Below the pieces are notes generated by a model. The model did not search any database and was not told the DNA's origin. It was given only the letters and a program-made list of their open reading frames with translations. Below are positions 35,435 through 46,591 of a stretch of 64,000 nt of DNA, piece by piece. Source of the stretch: Calliopum simillimum (lineage: Eukaryota; Arthropoda; Insecta; Diptera; Lauxaniidae); assembly GCA_951812925.1 (NCBI GenBank), contig OX638368.1:119373309-119437308 (forward strand), written 5' to 3'. Numbering within the stretch: the first letter of the stretch is position 1; each line of letters begins with the position of its first letter. Position numbers and translations under genes: made by a program.

Positions 35435-36375
35435 CAGCGGTCGGCAACTGGGTGCCTGTGGTCCCAGTTCTGACCGCGAAACGCAAAAAACTGGACCGTC
35501 AAAAAATATTTTAAAGCTTAAGTTGGTTAAATAAATTGCTTAAAAAATATTTTGTTGTGCGTAAAACTACTTTTGTCTGGAATTTATTCACTTTTCAGCA
35601 ATCCATTAATACGAAAATATTTCTGAAGTAGATAAACCAGTTTTTTAAAATCTTATGTGAATTCTTAAGAAAAAGTTTGCACGAAGATTCCAAAATATTG
35701 CAGGGACAGAAAACTTGTCGTATTTCTTAAAATCGCCTTTTGAAGTTTTTCCAGCTGCAGAATGGGCCGTTAGGCTACGAATAGACTTGCTGGAGCACAA
35801 TTCCTTGCAAACATATAGAACTGCATTTGCCAAAGAATTTTGGAGTGAGCTCTACGTTGTTTTCAAAACTCAAGATTAACGGCTGCCCACCTTGACGACA
35901 CCGCCTATACCCAACTTCATAAAACCAGCACAAGCTTAACTGCTTCTCAATAATATTGCTGAATGTAATTGAAGCAGTTACATTTTTTCCTTCAATGCTA
36001 ACCTTAACCTCTCAACTGGCGAAAAATTCAAGTCTTGCATAAATTATGGGACACTCTGATAAATATCTATGGAACTAAACATCATACAGACATAGGGATT
36101 ACGCCAAAGGAATTGTATTCAAATTATATTTTTATAATTGAAATCCTGAAAAATTGTCTTATCTTGGTTGGTTCTTTTGTCAAAAGTTCACTAAAATATA
36201 CCTTTCTATTGAAAAATGCAGCATACATACTATAGTCCAAACTCTTCGTTAATCTGAACAGCGAATATATTTTGGGTATTCGGATTATCAAGACTCTACT
36301 GAGTTTTTTTTCTGGACCTCGACATAAATTTTCAATTGTTTTCGGACCCCATCTAAAACTACTTGCCGACCTATG
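35435..36375 (+). mobile_element. hAT element, deletion derivative
   Basis: Ends CAGCGGTCGGCAACTGG and, inverted from the right, CATAGGTCGGCAAGTAG. A perfect 8-bp direct repeat, CTATATAG, lies at 35427-35434 and 36376-36383. CAGxGGTCxxCAA ends are classic for Tip100/Charlie-type hAT elements. A transposase remnant is inside. Confidence 0.88.
35640..35880 (+). pseudogene. hAT transposase C-terminal remnant
   Basis: One plus-strand frame reads SYFLKSPFEVFPAAEWAVRL then RIDLLELHNSLQTYRTAFAKEFWSEL-like residues. This follows the pattern NPFxxxxxxxxxELIDLQxxxxLKxxFxxxxLxxFW found before the dimerisation region of ZBED5/GTF2IRD2-like hAT transposases. The dimerisation block that should follow (FGSTYxCEQ) is not readable. 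About 75 residues remain of a protein normally several hundred long. It sits between hAT termini with a perfect duplication, which supports the assignment. Confidence 0.6.
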
Positions 36376-36404
36376 CTATATAGGGTTTAAGCAAAACTTA
36401 TAAA

Positions 36405-37075
36405 AAAACCAGGTGGCAACTTCGAAAGTTTTTTTATAATTTGAAAGAAGTTTATCTCAGTGTTTCTGAAACCAGAAACTTGAATTTTGTCAGAAAAAGT
36501 GCGATTTTAACAAAAAATTTTTAAAATAACCAAGTGGCAACCCTAAAAATGTATGTAGGATTTTTAAAAATTTTATCTGAGTCTTTTAAGATTCAAATTA
36601 AATTTGTTTTTTTTTTTCATATATATTTTTGAAGCAAAACTAAACAGAAATCCAGATGGCAACCCTGAAATTTTTGCACAGTTTTTAAAAAATTTATCAG
36701 AGCGTTTCTTAAACAAAATTTCAGAAAATAATGTGCTGGCAACCCTAAGAATATATGTTGGATTTTAAACAAGTTTATCTAAGCGTTTGAATACTAAAAC
36801 TAAATTTTCTTAAAATTTATGATTAAAGCAAAATTTACAAAAAAAAAAACAGGTGGCAGCCGTGACATTTGTTGTAAAATTTTTAAAAAGCTTATCTGAG
36901 CGTTTCTTAAGCCAAAAATTTGAATTTGGAAACAAAAAGTATGATTTAAACAAAATTCCAAAACATAACGTGGTGGCAACTCTAAAAATGTATGTTCGAT
37001 TTCAAAAAAGTTCATCTAAGAGCTTCAAAACCAAAATTTTTTTTTTATCAATAAAAACTGGTGGCAGCCCTAAAA
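36405..37075 (+). repeat. GTGGCAACC repeat array, about 6-7 units
   Basis: The word GTGGCAAC, or close variants, recurs at about 36412, 36533, 36656, 36738, 36853, 36972 and 37061. Each is followed by CCTAAAAATGTATGTT-like sequence, then TTATCTGAGCGTTTCTTAA and AAATTTGAATTT. Period is 80-125 bp. Shared with 29470-30010. Non-coding; the 97-residue frame at 36853 is an accident of the repeat. Confidence 0.75.
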
Positions 37076-38297
37076 GATTAATTCATAATAAGCATCTGCA
37101 CATAGAAACAATTCCATGGAACCGTTTCCCAATCCCGTTTCTATAGGCAAAAGGAAAAGTTTCCCAATCCCGTTTCTTATACCCGTTTCTTTAAATAAAC
37201 GAGTGCCCTGAAATCACAACTTCTAGATAACTTGACATATAGGAATTTCTTGTAGAATGATTTATTATAACTATGACAATTGGGATTCTTCATATTCATT
37301 ACATTTCTAAGTGCTTCCAATTTCAAAACCCACAACATCACATCTAATACCAAAATCCTCTTAACCAAGTCTTATCATTTGAAACAATTTTCTACACTGC
37401 CTACCCTACGCTTCAATCGAAAGCCAAATGAAGCTTAATATGTCATTGGCTTTCAATTAGAGTTGTCAACGCAAGCATAAACTTTTGAGTACGACGTGAC
37501 AATTAGGCCAATCGGAATACTTAATCAAGTAGCACTCAATGCACGATAACAATGTCAAAGCAGTAATGCTCAGTACTTAATCAGCAAAACCGCAATCAAA
37601 TTTACATTAAAAATTAAGGCCGTAGGCTTATTTTGCAACAAAAAGGATTCTCTCAAATGCGCACATTTCTTTTTGTTGATACAAAAGTTTAAAACTCGTA
37701 ACTTCTCTTCTGTTCAAAGAATTTAATCATTAAAATTTTGCCCATAGCAAAAAGAGGTGGCAGTGTAATCAGGAAAAAAAGAGTAACGAAAATGATTGCG
37801 TTACTGCTTTTAATGCCAAGAAGAAGCAAAAATTACAAGAATTAAAAACTTAAGAGCTTAGAAATTTCAAATTTAATTTCATTAAATTCAATCTCTTGTA
37901 GTGATGAGAGCAGAAATCAGTTGTCTTGAAGTGCTGTACGATTGTGATTTGTTTTTTTCTCACAACTTTTTCATCACTTTTAATTTCACGCAATTTGCAT
38001 ACAAATCGCACAGCAATTTTACAATGCACAGAAAAAACTTTTACAGAAAATGCATTCTTTATTTACAACATTTTGCTTAAAACTTGCAAAGGTATAAGAA
38101 ATTTTCCAAGTGCACACATTTCTCAACCAACTCATCACCAGCAACATAATGGCAAAGGTTACAATTCTTCCATTCCTTAACGTTGCATTCACAAACGCAA
38201 TTTCATTTTATTAAATATTGAAAACCAAAAGCATCAACCGGCAAAAGGAAACGACAACGGAAGCGGCATAGCAATCCTTGGACGAATTCAGTGACAG
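37076..38297. other. Spacer, no gene seen
   Basis: Unique-looking AT-rich sequence; no supported gene or transposon ends. Confidence 0.4.
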
Positions 38298-38336
38298 GTA
38301 GCAGCAGCAGCAGCAGCAGCAGCAACAGCAACAGCA
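38298..38336 (+). repeat. CAG/CAA triplet run
   Basis: (AGC)n then AACAGCAACAGCAA, about 39 bp. Further triplet-like TCATCG runs occur at 38452-38492. Common in fly DNA; no coding frame around it is convincing. Confidence 0.9.
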
Positions 38337-38979
38337 ATTGCTAAGGAAGCACTTTAACTGCAGCAACAACAGCAACGGTAATATGGTAAATCTGCAGACA
38401 ATCATGCAACTTCCTTCCTGTCATCTTCTTAGCTGTTTTGTCGTGTTGTCATCATAATCATCGTCATCATCGTTGTCGTCATCGTCATTGTCGCCTCGTT
38501 GCAACAACGCAGTGTGAACCGCACAGATGTGAAGATTCGATTAACACACGTAAATGGAAAAATTTTGCTGCTGCAAATGGGGAAAACATAAAAATTACAA
38601 CCACAAGATGAGTGTTAAGTAATGAAAATAATTGTTGCAAAATGTAATAACATGGAACTTGATACATTTAATTAAAAAGTAATAATTGTATGCAACGTTG
38701 TATACCTAGGAGCGAAGCATGTAAGTACTTTCATACACACAACTTTCAAAGAAAATCAAATGAAACATAATATAATTAAAAATATCTTTATATCAAATTT
38801 CATCAAGCTCAGATAGCTAGAAACATTATTGAAATCTGTGAAAATAAATTTCACATTTGAAATATTAAATCTGTTATCTAAGGATAATCCACGTTGTTCA
38901 TTCATATACAATAGTAAAGATTTTTTAATAACTAACGAGTAGCCTTTATAGTGCAAATTGAAAATTTTTTCAGATGTGA
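38337..38979. other. Spacer, no gene seen
   Basis: No recognised coding sequence apart from the triplet runs noted above. Confidence 0.4.
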
Positions 38980-39412
38980 AAAGATGTGATAAGAATGAGA
39001 ATGAGACTAAGAATGAGAATGAGAGTGAAAATGAGAATGAGAATGAGAATGAGTATGAGAATGAGAATGAGAATGAGAATGAGAATGAGAATGAGAATGA
39101 GAATGAGAATGAGAATGAGAATGAGAATGAGAATGAGAATGAGAATGAGAATGAGAATGAGAATAAGAATGAGAGTGAGAATGAGAGTGAGAATGAGAGC
39201 GAAATGAGAATGAGAGTGAGAATGAGAATGAGATTGAGAATAAGAGTGAGAATGAGAGTGAGAATGAGCGTGAGAATGAGAATGAGAGTGAGAATGAGAG
39301 TGAGAATGAGAGCGAAATGAGAATGAGAGTGAGAATGAGAATGAGATTGAGAGTGAGAATGAGCGTGAAAATGAGAATGAGAATGAGTGCGAATGGGAAT
39401 GGGATGAAGTTA
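38980..39412 (+). repeat. Hexamer array 1 (TGAGAA)n
   Basis: About 70 hexamers; from 39165 onward variants GAGAGT and GCGAAA become common. The left edge joins unique sequence, not a spacer copy, so this is the border of the macrosatellite. Glu-Asn, Met-Arg and Ser-His frames are artefacts. Confidence 0.95.
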
Positions 39413-39975
39413 AACAAATTTTCAAAGGAGGGTCCATTTTTCAATGTTTTAGATTTAAAGTCTTGTTACCCACTAAGCTAAGGCTCTTTATACTTACAAA
39501 ATTCAAGCATTCCAAAATAACCCCCGGGAATTCCATACTTTCTTATTAAAATCGGTTCTTTAGCTATACTCCATTTTATCTTTGCACCAAGTCTTACAAA
39601 GTAAGCCCGGGATATATGGCACCTTTTTCGTTGAACTGTCATAGTAGAACCATACAGTGATATGGCACTATATCATGGGTGATACGGCACCCTAGTTGGC
39701 TTTTAAGTTTATATGTCAGAAATGTCACATTTTTTAGTATACATGTTTCGGTACATGGTGAGAATGAGAATGAGTATCAGAATGAGAATAAGAATGAGAA
39801 TGAGAATGAGAATGAGAATGAGAATGAGAATGAGAATGAGAATGAGGATGAGAGTGAGAATGAGAATGAGAATGAGAATGAGAATGAGAATGAGAGTGAG
39901 AATGAGAATAAGAATGAGAATGAGAATGAGAATGAGAAGGAAAATGAGAGTGAGAATGAGAATGAGAGTGAGAAT

Positions 39976-40139
39976 TAGAATTAGAATTAGAATTAGAATT
40001 AGAATTAGAATTAGAATTAGAATTAGAATTAGAATTAGAATTAGAATTAGAATTAGAATTAGAATTAGAATTAGAACTAGAATTAGAATTAAAATTAGAA
40101 TTAGAATTAGAATAAGAATTAGAATTAGAATTAGAATTA
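39976..40139 (+). repeat. TTAGAA block in array 2
   Basis: About 27 copies of TTAGAA between TGAGAA arms. It ends at AAAATGATAATGATTGTGAGAG, a junction also found after the TTAGAA block of array 3. Confidence 0.93.
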
Positions 40140-40846
40140 AAATGATAATGATTGTGAGAGTGAGAATGAGAGTGAGAATGAGAACGAGAATGAGAATGAG
40201 AATGAGAATGAGTGCGAATGGGAATGAGATGAAGTTAAACAAATTTTCAAAGGAGGGTCCATTTTTCAATGTTTTAGACTTAAAGTCTTGTTACCCACTA
40301 AGCTAAGGCTCTTTATACTTACAAAATTCAAGCATTCCAAAATAACCCCCGGGAATTCCATACTTTCTTATTAAAATCGGTTCTTTAGCTATACTCCATT
40401 TTATCTTTGCACCAAGTCTTACAAAGTAAGCCCGGGATATATGGCACCTTTTTCGTTGAACTGTCATAGTAGTACCATACAGTGATATGGCACTATATCA
40501 TGGGTGATACGGCACCCTAGTTGGCTTTTAAGTTTATATGTCAGAAATGTCACATTTTTTAGTATACATGTTTCGGTACATGTTGAGAATGAGAATGAGA
40601 GTGAGTATGAGAATGAGAATGAGAATGAGAATGAGAATGAGAATGAGAATGAGAATGAGAATGAGAATGAGAATGAGAATGAGGATGAGAATGAGAATGA
40701 GAATGAGAATGAGAATGAGAATGAGAGTGAGAATGAGAATAAGAATAAGAATGAGAATGAGAATGAGAATGAGAGTGAGAATGAGAATGAGAATGAGAAT
40801 GAGAATGAGAATGAGAATGAGAATGAGAATGAGAATGAGAATGAGA

Positions 40847-41123
40847 ATTAGAATTAGAATTAGAATTAGAATTAGAATTAGAATTAGAATTAGAATTAGA
40901 ATTAGAATTAGAATTAGAATTAGAATTAGAATTAGAATTAGAATTAGAATTAGAATTAGAATTAGAATTAGAATTAGAATTAGAATTAGAATTAGAATTA
41001 GAATTAGAATTAGAATTAAAATTAAAATTAGAATTAGAATTAGAATTAGAATTAGAATTAGAATTAGAATTAGAATTAGAATTAGAATTAGAATTAGAAT
41101 AAGAATTAGAATTAGAATTAAAA
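40847..41123 (+). repeat. TTAGAA block in array 3
   Basis: About 45 copies of TTAGAA, with rare TTAAAA and AATAAG variants. Otherwise like the block of array 2 and ending at the same ATGATAATGATTG junction. Confidence 0.93.
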
Positions 41124-41625
41124 TGATAATGATTGTGAGAGTGAGAATGAGAGTGAGAATGAGAGCGAAATGAGAATGAGAGTGAGAATGAGAATGAGAT
41201 TGAGAATAAGAGTGAGAATGAGAGTGAGAATGAGCGTGAAAATGAGAATGAGAATGAGTGCGAATGGGAATGAGATGAAGATAAACAAATTTTCAAAGGA
41301 GGGTCCATTTTTCAATGTTTTAGATTTAAAGTCTTGTTACCCACTAAGCTAAGGCTCTTTATACTTACAAAATTCAAGCATTCCAAAATAACCCCCGGGA
41401 ATTCCATACTTTCTTATTAAAATCGGTTCTTTAGCTATACTCCATTTTATCTTTGCACCAAGTCTTACAAAGTAAGCCCGGGATATATGGCACCTTTTTC
41501 GTTGAACTGTCATAGTAGTACCATACAGTGATATGGCACTATATCATGGGTGATACGGCACCCTAGTTGGCTTTTAAGTTTATATGTCAGAAATGTCACA
41601 TTTTTTAGTATACATGTTTCAGTAC

Positions 41626-42071
41626 ATGTTTCATATGACCACATACGGCACATTACGAAATCGATTCAGTATTATTTTCATCCAACTCACCCATCTATTT
41701 ATTTTCTTGTGTTCAGCTTAGAATTTTTCGAAGGAGAAATTTCGCCTGCAGTATGTCACTTGTATTCAAAGTTTCCACAGGGTTTTTTAACACCTTTATT
41801 ATAGAAATCTTCATACTAATCAGTTAAAAATTAATTTAAGGTTTTGGAGAATCTGTACGTTTAAGCACTTCATAATTGTTCTCTCAAATATCTTGTAACG
41901 CGTGAAGGGAAAAATGCCACTGGAACAATATCACCCTCAGTAACTGGATGCCATTTCTCCATTTTTGTATATTGCGAATAAAAGGCACTCGAAACGAATA
42001 AACATGTTCGCATCCATCTGATACCGAAATCGCATTCAATTCTGTTTATATATGCAAAAAAAAGTCAGCCG
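41626..42071. other. Spacer, no gene seen
   Basis: The first bases (CAGTACATGTTTCATATG) follow directly from the last macrosatellite spacer. Nothing else recognised. Confidence 0.4.
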
Positions 42072-42911
42072 TGTAGGGGAGAAAGGGGAGGTTTCGGCAC
42101 CCTATCAAGAAAGTCCTTATGTCTTTCAAGTGCAATTGTGCATGTTATTTTGAATACACTTAGACTATGCACGAATATGTGTGCTTCTTTTGTAAATTAC
42201 CAATTACCACTTTTGGGGAGGATTCGTCAGTCATGTAAATTCTTGATTCCCTTGATTTTTTGAAACCTTCAACCTTTTTTTAATGCAGATGGTAAAAGAC
42301 GAATTGCTTCCAGTGATACAATGGGAGAACGAAAATCAGGGATGTCGCCTTCAATCGAGGCCATATCCATCCAATCATTCGGATCAGGAAGGTCATAGCC
42401 TTGAACGAGTTCGAGACATGATTCAAACTTCTATTCTATTCTATTTGTTTATCGGCATTAGTACCGAACTCCATATCTTGTAAAAATCAGATTCATGGAA
42501 AATAATTGAATCATATGTATAAATTTCAGTTGTCGAATCCTCCCTTATACACTTGTTTCCGAATTTCCAAAATTTCGCAGTTATCTTTTATTTATTTTGC
42601 AAACCTTAAATGTAATATTAACAGTAATAATATATTTAAGTATCTGCTAAAAAAACCGAAATTTTATATTATATTAACCGAGTATCACACAAAAAGAAAC
42701 AAGCAAATATTGCATCAAGTTGCTATAAAAACACAAAAACACGACTAGCTACGCACACTAGCCGAATTGCTCAGAGAAATTTTTATGACAACTGCGTTCC
42801 GTTAGGAGTAAGAATTCTTGTAGTACACATGGGAATTAGTGAGAATAGAAATCGCAAAATTTGGCACTGAAAAGCCTTCCATGTGTCGAAACCTCCCCCT
42901 TCTACCCGACA
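42072..42911. mobile_element. TIR element with GGGGAGGTTTCG ends
   Basis: About 840 bp with inverted ends: TGTAGGGGAGAAAGGGGAGG and, inverted from the right, TGTCGGGTAGAAGGGGGAGG, both then TTTCG. No target duplication could be read. Frames inside (42283-42748) show no known domain. Superfamily unknown. Confidence 0.6.
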
Positions 42912-45023
42912 TTCCTAATTTTTATTTTTTTTTTTTTTTTTTTTGAAATCATGCACACAATTAATTATATCAACTACGGCCAAACGAGCATTGTGAAGCC
43001 TCTCGCGTAAGTGAATTAATCTATGTTCATAATTGAATGCTGGGAAAGCTGCAAGTACTTAAATTGTACTTGGGTGCCAGGTGGCACCCCATACAATTTG
43101 CGAAATGCTATGAAAGCTGTAAGTATTGAAATTGTACGGGGTGCCATGTCTCCTGGGCCTACCCTGGTACAAACAACACCACTTCTGCGTATGAGGTTGT
43201 AATGTTTCGTAGAGGACAGTTGATTCAAAAGATCTGACAAAAACGACAAGTTCTTACTGTTTTAATACTAAAGAAGTTGCAATAACAACCAAAAAAGCAC
43301 TAAAATGTTTACATTCTTTTTATTTAAAAAATCAAAAAGCACAAAATACAAAAGTTTATGGTAAAATATACATATGGCTGCCACGTCGTATGATGAATAT
43401 TTAATTAATGCAAGTAACAAATATCACTCATACGTTATGGTGAATAAAAATCGCTTAATAAACGTGTTACAAAAACCTTAAAAATTGCGCTATTTAACCA
43501 AGGTTTTTTCAGTTGAATGAACGAACCAATGACACATTGAGCACATTTTTTTCTACATATTTTATTTCAATAGCAGTAAAAAATCAGCTGCAATTGCTCA
43601 GCAGCAAACGTTGCAATCAGCCACAATGACAAAAAAACAAAAACAAATAAATTACTCAATTTATTGAACACTTAACAGCAGTTGCCATGTTTTTGTTACT
43701 CTGTTGCTTCATTTTAATTCAGTTTTTGTTGTTGCTCATGTCGCTGCTGAGTTTGATGAAAACACAAAATTTTTGTAGTTTTTGCGCAGTAAAGGACATT
43801 TGTGCTTTCAGCGCTTTTAATTGTTTCTTCGGCCTGTCATGTTGTTAGCACACGGACAGCAGGCAACAACTTGTCGTTTTCACTTGTACAACTTGTACGG
43901 CAACAATGTTGCACGTTGACACGTTTTTGGCTGATTGCACTTTTAATTAACTTTTTTCTTTTCATTTTGGCAAGCACCTATTGCTACCACTTTCACGTCC
44001 TTTTTACTTCGTAGTTGGTTTTTCCCCTTGCAAATTGTTTTTTGCTTTGTTGGTACATTGTTTGTTTGCCACTGCTGATATTGTGAGCTGGCTGTCGGTC
44101 TGCTGCATGTCTGCACAACAGACTTTTTGTGTTACAAAATAACGTTTTATCATCATGTTGCTACTCGAGTTTGTGTTGATTAGTAAATATTTGTATAAGT
44201 AGGTAAATATGTGTGCAATATTTGATAATTTCTATTCACACTAGCCAGCATATGAATATAAAGTAAAAGAAAAAAAAAATATAAAGTGAAGTAAAAATTG
44301 GGAATAAAAATGTGTAAACAAGTTTTGTATTTATTACAAAAAAAATACAGAACAAAAAAAAAATATTTTGACCAATTTTTTAGGAAGTAAGTATTTGATG
44401 GATTGAGTATCATCTACTTCAACTAAATATCACCTACCTGTAAATTGAAATGGTCAGAACCAAAGAATGTCCAATATTTTATGCAGTCTTTTTACCTTTT
44501 TTTCACACTTAAAGTATTCATTGAACCATTTAAAAGTTTTAATAAATAAATTCCTGACCCGAAAAGTTTCTACTTAGCCAACAAACCTCCTATATAAAAT
44601 ATGGTGCCAATTGCATAACCCTATCGTCCGCTCATAGTTCGTTGAAATGTAGTTTGAAATCATTTGCAAAAGAATTTCCTTTCAAACAAACCTTTAATTA
44701 TGTAGATATCTTAAAAGCAAAAAAAAAGAGTCACAATGGTTTTTAACTGCCTGGGTGAATTTCAAACACGTTTTTATTGTAGGCGTTAGGAAATAACGCC
44801 CAAAAAATGAAATGACGTAAGAACGCTCAAAACAAAAACAAAATAACTCCCAAAAAACATGAAATGACGCCCGAAAACAAAAAAGAAATAACGCCCAAAA
44901 TATTTTCATATAATTTTGTGAGCGCCCAAAGTACTTGCTGGCACGGGAAAAAGTATTGTCAAGGTCATTTATGCTTCATTGATCAAATGAAAAATTTCAA
45001 ATCGAGTGTTCACCATTGAAATC
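42912..45023. other. Spacer with minor repeats
   Basis: At about 43045-43155 a unit of about 78 bp occurs twice (GCTGCAAGTACTTAAATTGT then GCTGTAAGTATTGAAATTGT, each followed by GGGTGCCA). At 43385-43441 the words GTCGTATGATGA and TCATACGTTATGG face each other, resembling the ends of the element at 34631. At 44785-44900 the words GAAATAACGCCCAAAA and GAAATGACGCCCGAAAA recur irregularly. No gene seen. Confidence 0.5.
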
Positions 45024-45028
45024 CGTCG

Positions 45029-45465
45029 CACACTGGGGCTATAGAAGTGATTTGGTTCAAAACCATCCAGAAATCGCAATTTTCATCGAAATGTAAAAAT
45101 TCTTAATTTAAGCTTAAAACTTTTTTTTTTTAAATTTTTTCAAAAATTATTAAAAAAAAAAAAGTTTTAAAAAATTCCAAAAAAAATCACACGTATTGCT
45201 TGGACGACTTTAAGCATTTTACGCCCTGTACACTTTTTTCGTAAGATGCTTTCCTCTTGAGTAAAAAAAGATTTTTGCCTTCCGCGGGCGTTCAAAAGTC
45301 AAAAACTCCCATTTAGCGTCCGAATCCCATTTTGAGTTATATTTAGGAAATTTAGCTTCATACCATCATTTAGTATGACAAAACGAATTTCTCATATTAA
45401 GAATTTTTATATTTCGATGAAAATTGCGATTTCTGGGTGGTTTTGAACCTTGAGTCCTCAGTGTG
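45029..45465. mobile_element. Fold-back MITE with CACACTG ends (Transib-like candidate)
   Basis: 437 bp with inverted arms of about 85 bp. The left starts CACACTGGGGCT; the inverted right starts CACACTGAGGAC; both continue GGTTCAAAACCA, CAGAAATCGCAATTTTCATC and AAAAATTCTTAAT. A perfect 5-bp direct repeat, CGTCG, abuts both ends (45024-45028, 45466-45470). Transib transposons make 5-bp GC-rich duplications and have CACxxTG ends. No transposase, so the assignment rests on the ends alone. Confidence 0.65.
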
Positions 45466-45470
45466 CGTCG

Positions 45471-46339
45471 GTGCTATGCCACTGGTTTTTATTTCATGGG
45501 TTTTTTTATTTTACTGATTTTATTCTGTCCTGTGTATGGTTGATGAAAATGTGGGTAGAACGTGAATATCAAAATCAACCGAACCAGGAGTGGTACCATT
45601 ACTACATCTTTGTGTATATGTCGCATCCGCGTCGCCGATCTGTGTTTCTGTCCAGATGTTAGGATTCAAGAGAGTCGCACCACCGCTGCCTTCCCCTTGT
45701 CCTCTGCTAACCTGTCCTTGTTTGTTTTCAAGAGCCCGGGCCATGGCACTCTCGGGTCAGATCAGGAAATTTTCGGAAAACAAAGTCTACGGTCTTAATC
45801 AATGTCCACTGCAATGCGTGTTGCTCTTTCCTTGAAAGTTTCAGTTTCGTCCAAGGATGGTTGAAATATTCAAAGAACACGTCTTATCTCGTTACCGGTC
45901 AGGTAACAAGAGGACGATACCATCGCCGGAACTTGCACGACGCCATCACATCTTGGACTGTGCTGTACAAAAGATCTTTTTAGGTCGCTATGCGATGCAG
46001 AGCCTTCAAATAATAATCACATGTTAGAAGTGAAATATTCCGTAATAATTGGGCCTACCTATTTTCAATAGCTTTGATGCCATTTGGAGAAGTCTCGACA
46101 ACAAATCGATTAAAAGCAGATTAGAAGTAAAGTACAAAGCCATTAAGTATTTCTGGTTCTTCAATTAACAATTACATTTTTTGGTGAAAACGGCGAAAGC
46201 TTTGTGGTACAACATCCCAGTTAAGGTTCATGGAAAAGGCAATTACACCTCTCTGACGAAACGAGAATTGAACGAACTATGTGAAGCGTGGCTAATGTTT
46301 ACAAATGCTATTTGAGCCTTAAATCTAGAATTAAAATTC
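45471..46339. other. GC-richer stretch of unknown origin
   Basis: 45540-46010 is clearly less AT-rich than its surroundings, with long frames on both strands (for example minus 45744-45520). None shows a motif I recognise. It may be a transposon scrap or old coding DNA. Confidence 0.35.
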
Positions 46340-46591
46340 TTGAAAGACTTTATTACACACGCAAAAAAAGATCTTTATGTGTCTTATGCAGTTTTGAATG
46401 AATGGAAAAACAATTTGGTATTTGAAAGAGTGGCATTAGTGTTTTTCGACTCAAATGTTTCACTCAAAGAGAAACAAAACATAGTTGAGCACATGCAATC
46501 AACATACCCAATCAAAAATTTAGGAGGATCTTTGAAAATTCTCCGATCAAGTAACTCAATAGTAAAAACTTCTTTAATTCCTCCGATTTAA
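46340..46591 (+). CDS. Unrecognised 83-residue open frame
   Basis: The frame is open leftward past the ATG to the stop near 46313. Residues such as FITHAKKDLYVSYAVLNEWK and VALVFFDSNVSLKEKQNIVE have protein-like composition (amphipathic, low in repeats), unlike the Ile/Phe/Lys-rich noise frames around it. It ends at TAA 46589-46591. I do not recognise a family. It may be an exon or transposon remnant; there is no evidence of splicing or expression. Low confidence that it is a gene. Confidence 0.2.
   Translation: MKDFITHAKKDLYVSYAVLNEWKNNLVFERVALVFFDSNVSLKEKQNIVEHMQSTYPIKNLGGSLKILRSSNSIVKTSLIPPI

Larger units (their letters stand above)
38980..41625 (+). repeat. GAGAAT macrosatellite, three composite units
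   Basis: Three hexamer arrays (38980-39412, 39758-40227, about 40583-41273) are each followed by a nearly identical spacer of about 345 bp (39413-39757, 40228-40582, 41274-41625). The spacer starts GATGAAGTTAAACAAATT and ends ATACATGTTTCGGTACATG. Spacer starts are 815 and 1046 bp apart, the difference being array length. Arrays 2 and 3 have a TTAGAA block inside TGAGAA arms; array 1 has none. No coding role. Confidence 0.93.

Noticed and set aside
36853..37146. 97-residue plus-strand frame
   Set aside because: Falls in the GTGGCAACC repeat array and has no domain.
39976..40139. TTAGAA block as telomeric repeat
   Set aside because: Not TTAGG, sits inside TGAGAA arms, and is internal; flies of this group lack TTAGG telomeres.
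38958..41352. Glu-Asn, Met-Arg, Ser-His, Ile-Leu and Asn-Ser frames
   Set aside because: Translations of TGAGAA/TTAGAA hexamers on both strands.
39413..41625. 345-bp direct repeats as LTRs of a retrotransposon
   Set aside because: There are three copies, the sequence between them is only hexamers, and no TG...CA ends, primer site or coding domains are seen.
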